64,000 nt of DNA from positions 3,038,001 to 3,102,000 of the forward strand of contig NZ_CP071955.1 of NCBI RefSeq assembly GCF_017603965.1, read 5' to 3'. This document shows positions 1-9,728 of this stretch, piece by piece. Position 1 is the first letter of the stretch, and the number at the start of each line of letters is the position of its first letter. The notes beneath the pieces were generated by a model. It searched no databases. It saw only the letters and a program-made list of their open reading frames with translations, and had not been told where the DNA came from. The DNA is from Xanthomonas fragariae (GTDB taxonomy: Bacteria > Pseudomonadota > Gammaproteobacteria > Xanthomonadales > Xanthomonadaceae). The translations under genes were made by a program, and so were the position numbers.

Positions 1-430
1 TTTCCTTTGCTGTTTCCACAACACGGTCGTAAGCTTCGAAAAACTCTTCTTCATCTGCCAGGTGAGCACAGTATTTGTATAGTTCCGGGTAATCCAAAGC
101 CACCACGTCTACGTTCTTCTCTGCCATGATTTGGAGAAGTGGCGGGCTGTATTCAAAATACTGATCGTTAAAAAGTTCTTTGACTACAATGAGCGTCTTC
201 TTCTCTTTATTCGCAATATTCACGCCATGCAGCTCATCACTAATGAAAAAGTCTAGCGTATGGTCGAACTTCTGAATGTATCCGAGCGCACCCTTCACTT
301 GACCAATCGCCTTATTGAGCGCGTGCATCACATTCGAACGCTTCCTCGATATTTTCTGATGACTGATTGCTTCGGTGTTCGGGCTGTCCTTAGCTTGCAC
401 AATCAACACTCTTTTACGAGTCACGACTAA

Positions 431-1296
431 GAGCGGCTAACAAAACCCAGGAAGAAGCCGTAAGCAGATGATGGAGCATGCAAGCGAGAGCAACGCCAAG
501 TGGAGATCGATGCGGCGTTCAAAGCGGATGCGCAGTTTGCCCAGGCCTGCGAACCAGGCATGCGTGCGCTCGACGACCCAGCGATGACGGCCCAACCGGT
601 CGTTGCGCTCGATTCCCTTGCGTGCGATCCGCGCAATGATGCCGCGCTGCTTGAGGACGGCGCGACAGCGGTCGATGTCGTAAGCCTTGTCGGCGTGCAA
701 TTTGTGTGGCCAACGTCGCGGGCGCCCTGGTTTGCCACCAATTGGCGGCAAGGCGTCGATCAACTCCTCGAACACGACCGAGTCGTGCCGATTGGCGCCG
801 GTGACGCACACTGCCAAGGGCACGCCGTTGCGGTCCACGATCAGATGCCGTTTGCTGCCGAGTTTGCCGCGATCGGTCGGGTTTGGCCCGGTGTAGGCGC
901 CCCCCGGGGGGAGGCCACACTGGCGGCGTCCAGACTGGCTCGGCTCAGATCCAGCCTCTGGGCGCGACGCAGCTCGGTCAGCAACACCTGATGCAGACGA
1001 TGCCACACACCGGCGGCTTGCCAATCACGCAACCGGCGCCAGCAGGTCATGCCGCTGCCATAGCCCAGTTCCACAGGCAGGTCTTCCCATGGCATGCCCG
1101 TGCGCAAGACATAGACGATGCCGTTGAGGGCTTGCTGATCACTGATGCGCGGCCGTCCACCTTTGGGCGAACGCTTCACTTGGGGAATCAGCGGCTCGAT
1201 GCGCTTCCACAGCGCAATGGGGATCTCTTTGCGACGTGTCATGTCCGCAATTTTGCCACCGGCGAGACAAGATTCAAGGGGTTTTGTTAGACGCTC
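431..1296 (-). mobile_element. IS5-family element, copy 1 (866 bp)
   Basis: The ends are GAGCGGCTAACAAAACCC and its imperfect inverse GGGGTTTTGTTAGACGCTC. The flanking TAA on both sides fits the 3-bp TNA duplications of some IS5-family groups. Copies 2 (30881-31746) and 3 (39590-40455) have exactly the same length. The element interrupts the nuclease-like gene. Its terminal repeats also bound the ~140-bp MITEs found elsewhere in the window. Confidence 0.92.
437..1242 (-). CDS. IS5-family transposase made by -1 frameshift (copy 1)
   Basis: The first frame starts at 1242 (MTRRKEIPIALWKRIEPLIP) and ends at 841. The second frame (…GKLGSKRHLIVDRNG … HADKAYD … HRWVVERTHAW) ends at 437. The two meet at the run CCCCCCGGGGGG near 900-912. 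The span is 806 nt, so only a -1 shift yields a continuous 268-aa DDE transposase. The shared slippery run in all three copies argues for programmed slippage rather than mutation. Confidence 0.85.
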
Positions 1297-2074
1297 TAAG
1301 ATATCGCACACCTCTTCCTTGTCGTGACATCGCAAGGGGCTGTGATAGATTTGCTTTTGTTCAAAGCACATTGAAAGGCAGCGAATGATGTCTTCTTCTT
1401 GATAGCTTCCCGGCTCTTTTCTTTCGACCTGGGTATGGCTGTAACCGCGAGCGCCGTGATACTGGTGTGACTTAGGCTGCAAATCCTGGATGGCCACATC
1501 CCCAAATTCCATCTCAGAAAATTCTATTACGATGGCTTCCAAGTCATCACGGTCAGTGCGAAGAGAAAACCAATGCGGGATCGCATCTAGCAGTGATCCG
1601 AGTTGCATCGAGTTTCTCAGGAGAAAATTTTTAGAAATTCGCTGACGACTTACTTCTGGAATGATCGCCTTCGACCTGAAAACGAAGTGCTCTCGTGAGT
1701 GCTCGTCAAAAAAATGGACAGATAGATTTTGGCTGTTCAAAGCAGCGAATAGGTCTTCTGATAGATCATCATCCATCAGAGGTGTGACCAAAGTCAGTGG
1801 CTCATCATGATCATCGAAGAAAGCCGTCAACAATCCTACAACCTTAGCACCTGAGATTTCAACAGGCGCAAGATACATCTTTATAAAGCCTGACAACTTA
1901 GCTGCCAAGATATATTCCTTGGGCAACTTAATTATCAAAAGGTGCCCTATCCCATCGGGGCTTCTTTTGGGAAGAATGCCCCCTGGATAATGTCGTATTT
2001 CCGGCAGAAGCGCTGGATATGAGAGCGTAATTACCATTTCAAAAAACCCCCTCAGGCCGGCTCATCCTCATCAG

Positions 2075-2479
2075 CTATCCTGGGAACTTTGGAAAACGCT
2101 CGTTCGGATGCTTTGCTTTCCATTCCTTATAAGACGCACTTCCTTCCCAGATAGTGAAAGATTTCGGCGGTCTCCCCCTGCCTGTCCAAGTCTCTTGAGT
2201 GTGTGGAAGCCAATACTTAGGAGCCACTTCCTTCCGAGTGCCGGCTGCTTTCTTAGGGCGGCCCGGTCCGCCAACAGAAGCGCCAAGCTGAGCTGCAAGA
2301 TCTGCCTTCTGCTTGGCGGTAAAGTGCTGGCCGAAGCGGCTCAACAGATCTGACACTTGCTGAAAAGCGTTCGCTGCTTCTTCTTGCAGCAGATTGGCCT
2401 CTTGCTCTTCCAGCTTTCTCAGCTCTTCTGCAAGTTTGGCTTTGGCCGAAGCAATGGAATCGAGTGTCATCTTATTCAT
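2075..2479 (-). CDS. H-NS family nucleoid-associated protein
   Basis: A 134-aa protein with a charged coiled-coil N-terminal half (residues ~5-60, rich in AKAKLAEELRKLEEQEA) for oligomerisation. The C-terminal DNA-binding motif TWTGRGRPPKSF (about residues 98-109) is typical of H-NS/MvaT-like proteins that bind AT-rich minor groove. It sits inside the RM cluster, 100 nt after the fusion nuclease-methyltransferase and 37 nt before the split nuclease-like gene, so it may silence or regulate this acquired operon. Length is normal for the family. Confidence 0.85.
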   Translation of the reverse strand: MNKMTLDSIASAKAKLAEELRKLEEQEANLLQEEAANAFQQVSDLLSRFGQHFTAKQKADLAAQLGASVGGPGRPKKAAGTRKEVAPKYWLPHTQETWTGRGRPPKSFTIWEGSASYKEWKAKHPNERFPKFPG

Positions 2480-2580
2480 ACTGACTGGCTCCTTAATAAC
2501 TAGCGAGAAAATATTTTATTGATAGGAGAATGGAAAATGCGGTCTTAAAAACGCATAGACATAACACGAAATTAAGTAAT

Positions 2581-5500
2581 CTAGGAGGGCACTTCCACGC
2601 TTGATATGATCTTCATTTCTTCCGAAGAAAGACCGAAAATCGACGTAAGCTCAGCCTCTATCTTAGCCACAAGGGCGAGCGCATTCCTCCTATGAAAGGT
2701 TTTTCGCGAGGGTATCCGCGCCTCTGAAACAGCTTTTTTTGCGGCAATTAGTGATGTCACCATCTCCTCAATCGCTAATTGCTTACTTGCCCCAGGAACA
2801 GGGACTGGCAGGTGTCCAATAAATTGTTTTCCATGCGAATAATAGCCTCCGCCAAACACACTCGTATGATTCCTGATAATAGCTTCGCTAAATGGATGAT
2901 GAAGCACAGCCATTAGATATTTATTACTTACTCCGCTGCCGGCCAGTGCTCTCAGCATATAATAGGGACCGTTCCCTCCTCCTGTTGCCACTACATTTTC
3001 TTTATCATACGCATATCGTGCTTCTTTCGACAATGCGGGCAATACGATTTTTTCAGAATCAAATTTTGATAGACTTTGGGAGCGACCGAACTGATAGAAT
3101 TGCTGCTCTCCTACGCGACCACCGGAGATATGCCTGCGTTCTAAATCCGCTCTCCTGGCAGACAAATAAGCAAAGCATTTTGGGAAATGTAACTGCATTT
3201 GATCAGGTTGAATAAGCTCCGCGACCTTCTTCCCCGCCGCATTAAATTTAATCAAATATGGAAAAATCATCCATTTATTAGCGATAACTTCTTCATAAGA
3301 ACCTAACGATGCGTCCATGATGCACGGACGGCATATCCCACGCTCAATTGGCCAGACCTTGTCCGACCAAATTAGAGCAAGATCACCAGGATCATCCGAA
3401 GAACTGTCAAAGATGTAAGCTTCGTCCAAGCTTGTTTGAACTCCCACGAAGATCTCTGCAACTTGACTGAGTTGTTGCGGATGAGCGGTCCGCATTTTAG
3501 CGATTAAGCTCGTGAATTCTACCGAAGCAAACTGCCACGCGTCAGCACCTATTGTGTCAGCATCTAAAACCGACACCGCTCCTGGCTGTCCGTAGCGCCA
3601 CTTCTCCAATGGTCCTGGCTGCTCCAATCTTACATCTCCTGCCCCCCTCCGACTCAAAATAAGAATGCACGTGTAGTTTGAGCTATCGGCGAAAACCTGT
3701 TTAACTCCAAAATGCACAATTTCTTCTAACATCTTAGGGCGAGCTATCAACTCCCTCAGCGCACGCCCAGCTTGGATGGTCATGAATTTATGAGGGGTGA
3801 TAACGCCAATTCGCCCTCCCGGCCCGAGTAACATGATTGATCGCTCGATGAAAAGAGCATACTTGTCGAAATTGTCATGTTTGGCAGTAAGATAGAGAGA
3901 ATTCTTATCTTGATAATAAGCAACCTCCTCTGCGGAGTATGTCGCCATACTTTGGATGCGGATATAGGGCGGATTTCCAACGACGACATCAAAACCACCC
4001 CGGCCCATCTCATTCGGAAACTCTTGACCCCAATCGAAGGGGCGAATCTTCTCCAATAGTGGACCGGTCATAGGCAGCTTCGCTTTCTCCCACTCTATTT
4101 GGCTGACTAAACTGTTGCCTGACTTTACGATTTCATCTAGCGATGGAAGCGGCTTTTTCTTGAATACGGAAGAAAAGTGCGAAAGGGTTGAATGAGTTTC
4201 ACGCTCTACCAGCTTAAGCAGCAAGCTAAGCTGTGCAACTTCGACAGCGCTTGCATCAATATCTACTCCTCGAACATGGGTTAAAAGAATCCGTCGCTTT
4301 TCCGCGAAGGTTAAATACCATTGCCCTGAGCCGCCATCAAAAATGCGGGTTCCAATATGGGTGGAGCGTGCATTAGCGAGATACCAAGACAGGTAATAAT
4401 CCATCAACCGCTCATAAAGCGATAACAAAAATACCCCAGAGCCGCAACATATATCAATAACGGTAAGCGCTTCCAACTGGGAAGGGTCCTTTCCCTCCAG
4501 CAATGGCGACAAGGATTTCGCGACTATCAAATCGACTATGTATGCCGGGGTAGGATATACGCCATCACTCTCTCTAACCTCCGGACGATTGACGATAGAA
4601 ACAACCCCTGCATCCACTTGTATCTCGTCACCCAAGAATTGTTCGTAGATCTCACCAAGAACATGCGTATCGACGACAGCGAATGTATACGGGCTCTTTG
4701 GGTAATAGAGATCCTCGAAGATGGCCTGCAAGACGTCATCACTAACTTTGATGCCGAGCTTCTCTTCATCGAGCAATCTGAATAAACCGGAATTATAGAA
4801 GGCATCTGCACGCCGCAGATCCTCCATGAATAAATTAAATGTATTGCGACCTCTTAAGTTTTCGTAGGCCTCAATATCCCGATCTTCGCAAATACGCAAA
4901 AACATAATCCGCGAGAGGAATATCTGCACTGCGTAAGTCAATTCAGCTGTGCAAAGACCCGTGTTCTGGTGGATATCTGCGGCGAGCATTTTCCGCCATT
5001 TCCTCACTTGACGCAGGAATAGATCGTCAAATCGCTCGCCAGTGCCCTTTTTAGCGGGGATGGCGAACTGCCTATCGAACTCTCCTGAGTAGACCGAATG
5101 TCGAGATAAAATTGGCCATAATGCCTCAAATTTATCAACGAACTCGGTATAGCTCACGAGCAAAATGCGCGCGTGACTTGCTTCATCGTTTTGGTCAGGC
5201 GCATGTGTCGTGTCGTAGACCGCAAGACGATAGAAGTTGGTTAGGACTGAAATCGAGAAGCCAGCGGAAAACCCATATCGCCTCAACTGAAATGCAGCGT
5301 CCCTGTTAGTCTCAATGGGAACACTTGGCTTCTTAGCTTCCACAAAAAATTTTCTTTGTCCTGCAAGCCGCATCTCGTAATCTGGGCGCTTATTGAGCTT
5401 TTCTCCAACTTCGACAGTAGCTTCTTCCACCACGTCTCTTAGGAGTGAGCTCTGCCCAGCCGAGTTGTGAACATCCCAACCGAAGGCCACAAGCAGCGGC

Positions 5501-5634
5501 GTTATGAAGTCGGTTCTTGCTTGTGTCTCGTTATAGCCCTTATCCAGCCTCTCAGCCTCGTTGCTTTTGAATAAAGCAATGAGATCTGCAACGCGCGCTT
5601 TCGCGGTTTCACGCACATCAATGCAGTCATTCAT
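2581..5634 (-). CDS. Fused restriction endonuclease / N6-adenine DNA methyltransferase (Type IIG-like)
   Basis: A 1017-aa protein. The N-terminal HsdR-like nuclease region shows P84-D85 … E99-A-K101, a PD-ExK motif. A helical linker follows, then a class I SAM methyltransferase with motif I DICCGSG (~394-400) and catalytic NPPY (554-557). The C-terminal ~300 residues resemble a TaqI/Eco57I-type target recognition region. This order (nuclease, helical, methylase, TRD) is that of single-chain Type IIG/IIL enzymes, which cut and modify DNA with one specificity. Its ATG overlaps the stop of the upstream methyltransferase by one base (TGATG), so the two are co-translated. Specificity cannot be read from sequence. 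Confidence 0.85.
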   Translation of the reverse strand: MNDCIDVRETAKARVADLIALFKSNEAERLDKGYNETQARTDFITPLLVAFGWDVHNSAGQSSLLRDVVEEATVEVGEKLNKRPDYEMRLAGQRKFFVEAKKPSVPIETNRDAAFQLRRYGFSAGFSISVLTNFYRLAVYDTTHAPDQNDEASHARILLVSYTEFVDKFEALWPILSRHSVYSGEFDRQFAIPAKKGTGERFDDLFLRQVRKWRKMLAADIHQNTGLCTAELTYAVQIFLSRIMFLRICEDRDIEAYENLRGRNTFNLFMEDLRRADAFYNSGLFRLLDEEKLGIKVSDDVLQAIFEDLYYPKSPYTFAVVDTHVLGEIYEQFLGDEIQVDAGVVSIVNRPEVRESDGVYPTPAYIVDLIVAKSLSPLLEGKDPSQLEALTVIDICCGSGVFLLSLYERLMDYYLSWYLANARSTHIGTRIFDGGSGQWYLTFAEKRRILLTHVRGVDIDASAVEVAQLSLLLKLVERETHSTLSHFSSVFKKKPLPSLDEIVKSGNSLVSQIEWEKAKLPMTGPLLEKIRPFDWGQEFPNEMGRGGFDVVVGNPPYIRIQSMATYSAEEVAYYQDKNSLYLTAKHDNFDKYALFIERSIMLLGPGGRIGVITPHKFMTIQAGRALRELIARPKMLEEIVHFGVKQVFADSSNYTCILILSRRGAGDVRLEQPGPLEKWRYGQPGAVSVLDADTIGADAWQFASVEFTSLIAKMRTAHPQQLSQVAEIFVGVQTSLDEAYIFDSSSDDPGDLALIWSDKVWPIERGICRPCIMDASLGSYEEVIANKWMIFPYLIKFNAAGKKVAELIQPDQMQLHFPKCFAYLSARRADLERRHISGGRVGEQQFYQFGRSQSLSKFDSEKIVLPALSKEARYAYDKENVVATGGGNGPYYMLRALAGSGVSNKYLMAVLHHPFSEAIIRNHTSVFGGGYYSHGKQFIGHLPVPVPGASKQLAIEEMVTSLIAAKKAVSEARIPSRKTFHRRNALALVAKIEAELTSIFGLSSEEMKIISSVEVPS

Positions 5635-7379
5635 CAGTTAGGCTCCGTCAAACTACGCCTAACGCCTTTCTTTCGAGCCATACGGCGATCTCGCATCTTG
5701 AACCAGATGTCGCGAAGCGCAGTGCACTCAGGCTTCGAAAGCCCCATATGCTCCATAAGAACAATTCGGGCATTTTGTTCCAAAACCTCATCCAACCGTC
5801 CGGCTCGCATTAAACGATCACACTCAGCGAGAGGTAGCGCTCCATTCAGAACAGCAGGCATCAAAAGTCGCTCGGCTTCGGTTGGTTCAAGCTCAAGAAC
5901 GCCGCCCCCATAGCTTCGTCCTTCAATTTCAGCAGACGCGGCGGTTAACCAAGAGTATGTGTTGGCCACTACGCGTTCGGGCGAAGAGCGCTTAGCCCTG
6001 AGACGATGGATTGTGTCAGTGGAAGTAGCCCCTGCCTCGTTGAGCACAACACGTGGAAAGTCGTAAATCTGACGGAAGAGAAAACCATCAGGAATCCAGA
6101 CAGAAGGAACTTCATACCAAGGTTTCCGGATAGAACACTTGTAGCCCAGATGGACTTCCTGTTGCTCACCAAATTCCACGTAACGCTTCAACGCAGGAGA
6201 CAGCTTCGCTCCTTGCACGCGTTTGAGATCCAACAAATGGACACGCCCACCCGTCTCAGACATAGCATTCCAGTCTGCCTTACGCACAGTGGTCCCCTTC
6301 AAATGAGCTGAGCGCGATACCAGAGGCGATGTGTAGCCTTCGAGTCCGAACTCCTCCACCTGCTCCGTCGTGAGCACGAAGAACTCATTTCGCCCGGTCA
6401 CCACGCCAACATCTATACTTGCGTGAGATGAAAGGGATGTTGCTTCACCCGATTCTCTGACAGCACGCATCAGAGAAATCTCTTTTTGAGTTAAAAAGTA
6501 TTTCAGCCACTTCTCACTGTCGTGCTGAATAATTTTCGGCTTAGCAGATGCGAGAACCGCTTGGGGGGTGCGCTGGATAATTTCACCCACAGTTTGAGCT
6601 TCTGTCATCGCCACCCGACAACGATTTGCGTTAGATGCTTGGGGAAGGCAACCATCCGCCAGAAGTAGGACAACTTCCTGCTCAGCCTTTTCAAAAAAAA
6701 GCTCGTTGCATGCTACGACGTCGATACGCTCGAAACGGTCGGTGAGGAACGACCTCAATTGCGCGGCGTAGGTTACTTGTAAAATTTCGGCAGGCAGCAC
6801 CAACCCGAGGCACCCACCTGGCCGAAGACTGGCAGCAGCGGCCACCACAAAGGGAACCCACATGTTGGTAAGTTTGTTCGGCACCAAGCCTTCGCTGGAC
6901 ATCAACGCCATGGCGAGCGAGCGATGAGGCTCAGGAAAGGTTTGATACCGAATGAAAGGCGGATTGCCAATCACGGCGTCGTAGCTTTCTACCACGTGCT
7001 TTTGGCGCCAAGAGAAGAAGTCAGAGTTATGAACTATTTTTTCTGCACCATTACCAACAAGTGCTCGCAAGCTATTGCATGCAGCGTCAGCTTGATCTGA
7101 CATGATCTCGACACCGGTGAGGCGTGAGCAGATGCTGTTTTTTGCTGCACCAAGCTCACTAAATCGAAGCGCGGCTGCTCGCAAAAAGGCGCCGTCGCCA
7201 CTGCTCGGTTCTAGAACTTTATCCTTAGATGTTCTTATGGCCCATGCGCAAATCCAGGAAGCCACCTCGGACGAAGTGTAATATCCACCCCTCAATTTAT
7301 CGCGACTTAAATTAGTGAAACGTCCTGCACTCGCTCGCAATGGCGCTCGCACCGGATCATTTTTTGCTCGACTTGGCAT
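5634..7379 (-). CDS. N6-adenine DNA methyltransferase
   Basis: A 581-aa protein with SAM-binding motif LEPSSGDGAF (56-65) and catalytic NPPF (139-142) in the order of gamma-class adenine methylases such as M.SalI/M.PstI-type enzymes. A C-terminal region of ~300 residues should read the target site. It has no nuclease motif of its own. It is translationally coupled to the fusion enzyme downstream (shared A in TGATG) and preceded by a ribbon-helix-helix gene 8 nt away. Two adenine methylases in one operon could protect two strands or two half-sites. That is inference. Confidence 0.85.
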   Translation of the reverse strand: MPSRAKNDPVRAPLRASAGRFTNLSRDKLRGGYYTSSEVASWICAWAIRTSKDKVLEPSSGDGAFLRAAALRFSELGAAKNSICSRLTGVEIMSDQADAACNSLRALVGNGAEKIVHNSDFFSWRQKHVVESYDAVIGNPPFIRYQTFPEPHRSLAMALMSSEGLVPNKLTNMWVPFVVAAAASLRPGGCLGLVLPAEILQVTYAAQLRSFLTDRFERIDVVACNELFFEKAEQEVVLLLADGCLPQASNANRCRVAMTEAQTVGEIIQRTPQAVLASAKPKIIQHDSEKWLKYFLTQKEISLMRAVRESGEATSLSSHASIDVGVVTGRNEFFVLTTEQVEEFGLEGYTSPLVSRSAHLKGTTVRKADWNAMSETGGRVHLLDLKRVQGAKLSPALKRYVEFGEQQEVHLGYKCSIRKPWYEVPSVWIPDGFLFRQIYDFPRVVLNEAGATSTDTIHRLRAKRSSPERVVANTYSWLTAASAEIEGRSYGGGVLELEPTEAERLLMPAVLNGALPLAECDRLMRAGRLDEVLEQNARIVLMEHMGLSKPECTALRDIWFKMRDRRMARKKGVRRSLTEPN

Positions 7380-7387
7380 TGGTGACT

Positions 7388-7588
7388 TCAGGAAATTTTA
7401 GAAAGGAGCGGCCATTGCTCTGCTACGTATTTTTCGCTTGCATCGCGGATTACCCAGGCCAAGGAAACCTTTTTTTGCGCTGCGATCTGCTCTAAGTGGC
7501 GATAAAGCTCAGGAGGGAAGCTCACAGAGGCCCGTAAAGATTGGTCATTCTTGCTACGTTCATCTGATGCCTCTGCGATCATTTCCAT
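7388..7588 (-). CDS. Ribbon-helix-helix (CopG-like) regulator of the RM operon
   Basis: A 66-aa protein containing SLRASVSFPPELYRHLEQIA followed by KKVSLAWVIRDASEKYV, the beta-strand then helix-turn-helix layout of CopG/Arc DNA-binding proteins. It is the first gene of the leftward RM operon, 8 nt before the methyltransferase. Small first genes of this type often control RM expression, like C-proteins, although this one is RHH rather than HTH. The regulatory role is inferred from position. Confidence 0.7.
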   Translation of the reverse strand: MEMIAEASDERSKNDQSLRASVSFPPELYRHLEQIAAQKKVSLAWVIRDASEKYVAEQWPLLSKIS

Positions 7589-7811
7589 TGCCTCCCAGGA
7601 TGCCGATGCACCACTTTACACCAGGGTGGTGCAGCCTTGGTTGAAGTAGCAGAAATTGTGGGGAGGGCCAATCTCAGAAATTGCGATTTATCGCGAGAGC
7701 CGGCCTTCATATTTGGCAGCAGGTGCTTGGCAACTAACCTTTGCGGACGTTAGAATGAGCGGACACCAACAAGGACAAGCGTCCGGTTCGTGTTCCGGTT
7801 CGAGATCAAGG

Positions 7812-7850
7812 GGTTAGAGCGGATTCATCCGTCTCCCCCTCTCTCCGCCA
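7812..7850 (+). other. tRNA-Ser-like 3' end, possible attachment-site remnant
   Basis: The segment ends in CCCCCTCTCTCCGCCA, which matches the acceptor stem, G discriminator and CCA of a serine tRNA. It is followed 8 nt later by an intrinsic terminator and then the integrase gene at 7936. No matching 5' half (GGAGAGA…) lies upstream and the T-arm is not well formed, so this is at most a duplicated or degraded 3' fragment left by site-specific integration. Confidence 0.35.
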
Positions 7851-7858
7851 GAATACGC

Positions 7859-7887
7859 AAACCCCTGAGAAATCAGGGGTTTTTTGT
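7859..7887 (+). terminator. Intrinsic terminator
   Basis: The hairpin AACCCCTGA-GAAA-TCAGGGGTT runs straight into TTTTTG. It follows the tRNA-like 3' end and precedes the integrase. Confidence 0.8.
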
Positions 7888-7935
7888 TAGCGTAAAAACT
7901 GGCTACAGCTGCGCAAGTCGGAACACACGACGCCC

Positions 7936-9477
7936 ATGCGCATCCCTCATCATCTCGTTCGAGCCCCCTCCGGACTCTGGTCCTACCGCCAACGTGTCCC
8001 GGTCGATTTGCAGCCCATCTTGGGTCGCCAGACCTTCAAACGCACCCTGCACACCTACGACATGCGCGAGGCAAGGTTGCGCGCGCTGACCCTGGCGGCT
8101 CGCTATGCTCAGGTCTTCACTGTGTTGAGGGAACGACGCATGCAAAGCCGAGACGACTTGGACGCGCTCCTCGCGCGCCTGACCGGCACCGACCGTCCGC
8201 AGGAGCTGACGCTGAATCGGACACGCTCGGCAGATGGGTCGATCACCGAGCAATGGCAGATCGACACGCCAGAGGACGTCAAGCTCTACCAGCAACTCAT
8301 GGCGCTCACGGCTCCGCAGCCCAGCGCGCTGGGGGAGCTGATTCATCAGCACGTGCCGCCCCTCCCGACGCCACGGCGGACGACGAAGCCCGCCATCGAG
8401 ACGATCACCCTGGGCAAGGCCCGCGATGCTTGGCTGACCAGCCTCAAGGGCAGCACCTTGCCCAAGACCTGGACCATCAAGCGGACCGCTGTCGAACTGC
8501 TGACCAGCTTCCTGGGTGAGAAGACCAAGCTGCACACGGTCACCCGCTCGGACCTGGCCCGGTGGTATCAGGACATGCGGGAGAAGGGAGCCCCTACACC
8601 CACACTCACCAACAAGCAGTCCTACATCGGTGGCAAGGGCGGGTTCTTCGAGTGGGCCCAAGCCTCCGGCCACTACCCCCGTGGCGACAACCCCGCCTCC
8701 GGGCACGTGAGCTATTCGACCCGGGAAAAGCGCGCTCGGCGCAAGTTCGGGTTCAAGGCTTACGACGCCCACCAGGTTCAGGCCTTGTTCGCGCCCGCAG
8801 CCTTCGAAGCCTTGCCCTTGGCAGCGCGATGGGCCTCCTTCATTGGCCTGTATACCGGCGCCCGCGCCTCGGAGGTCGGCCAACTGCTGACCGCTGACGT
8901 GGTGGAGGACGGCGATATCCCTTGCATCCAGATTTCGGACGAGGGAGAACACCAGAAGGTCAAAACAGACGTGAGCTTGAGGACGGTGCCGATTCACCCC
9001 GACCTGCTCGCCCTGGGCTTCCTGGACTGGGTCGAGCAGGCGCGCACCGAGGGCCAGGAGCGATTGTTCCCAGCGGCCAAAGCCGACGCCAAAAACGGCC
9101 AGGGCAACTGGATTTCCAAAGCGTTTAGCCGGCACCTGGCCGAAGTGGGCAAAAACTGGCCCATGGCCAAGTGCGGCTTTCACTCGCTGCGCAAAACCCT
9201 GATCCAGGAGCTGCAAGGCGCGGGCGTGGTGTCCAAGCTCCGGGCTCAGCTTGTGGGCCACGAGTTGGACGACGAACACCACGTCACCTACAACTGCCCA
9301 GGAGAAGCTGGACGGGCTGCGGGGCGTCTTGCCCGGACTCTCGGTGTTGAGCTATACGCTGTCTCTCGAAAGAATTGCGTCATTGCTTTATGCACCAACA
9401 ACCGAGAAGTCCGCTCGAACAAAGCGCTGATGACGCACTGGACTGACATCGACCTTCGAGGTGACTTGGACAAATGA
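7936..9477 (+). CDS. Tyrosine recombinase/integrase with frameshifted C-terminus
   Basis: The N-terminus (HHLVRAPSGLWSYRQRVP…, residues 4-60) is the DUF6538-type head of phage-like integrases. An SAM-like core-binding region and the catalytic domain follow, with R in YTGARASE, H-x-x-R in HSLRKT and H in GHELDDEHH. After the VTYN that holds the nucleophile region the frame changes. The +1 frame around 9300-9360 reads QEKLDGLRGVLPGLSVL, the expected ending, while the open frame continues for ~55 unrelated residues to 9477. An indel near 9297 therefore replaced the natural tail. The gene sits beside a tRNA-like 3' end, as island integrases do. Activity is uncertain. Confidence 0.8.
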   Translation: MRIPHHLVRAPSGLWSYRQRVPVDLQPILGRQTFKRTLHTYDMREARLRALTLAARYAQVFTVLRERRMQSRDDLDALLARLTGTDRPQELTLNRTRSADGSITEQWQIDTPEDVKLYQQLMALTAPQPSALGELIHQHVPPLPTPRRTTKPAIETITLGKARDAWLTSLKGSTLPKTWTIKRTAVELLTSFLGEKTKLHTVTRSDLARWYQDMREKGAPTPTLTNKQSYIGGKGGFFEWAQASGHYPRGDNPASGHVSYSTREKRARRKFGFKAYDAHQVQALFAPAAFEALPLAARWASFIGLYTGARASEVGQLLTADVVEDGDIPCIQISDEGEHQKVKTDVSLRTVPIHPDLLALGFLDWVEQARTEGQERLFPAAKADAKNGQGNWISKAFSRHLAEVGKNWPMAKCGFHSLRKTLIQELQGAGVVSKLRAQLVGHELDDEHHVTYNCPGEAGRAAGRLARTLGVELYAVSRKNCVIALCTNNREVRSNKALMTHWTDIDLRGDLDK

Positions 9478-9728
9478 CACTGCGAAATCCGGGGCAACAA
9501 CGAAGATTATTTTCATTCTGGTAGAACTTTCATCGAACTTCCGAGCGCTTCGTTTATTAGTGCTGGGCAAGCATGGTCGTTTAAGTCCAAGCTATTTCGA
9601 TGCCATGGCAGCTCATCTAATTCTTGAGTAGACTTACCCCGCCACAAAGCACTTTACCTGGCTTACAGCGCGAAGTGGCAATCTGAAAAAAAGCATTATC
9701 AACCTTGACTTACACGGAGAGAAGTGAC

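Larger units (their letters stand above)
1..2037 (-). pseudogene. Nuclease-like gene of RM cluster, split by IS5-family element
   Basis: The gene starts at 2037, runs to 1300, is interrupted by an IS at 431-1296 (target duplication TAA at 428-430 and 1297-1299), and continues in frame from 427 past the window edge. Removing the IS and one TAA joins CDIL to VVTRKRVLIVQAKDSPN, giving a D-x(n)-QxK pattern like a PD-(D/E)xK/NERD-type nuclease core. The rest is soluble, with no signal peptide or membrane segment. It lies 37 nt downstream of the H-NS-like gene on the same strand as the methyltransferases, so it is probably an accessory or nuclease subunit of that system. The nuclease assignment rests on the motif and context only. 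The family is not recognised. Confidence 0.6.
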
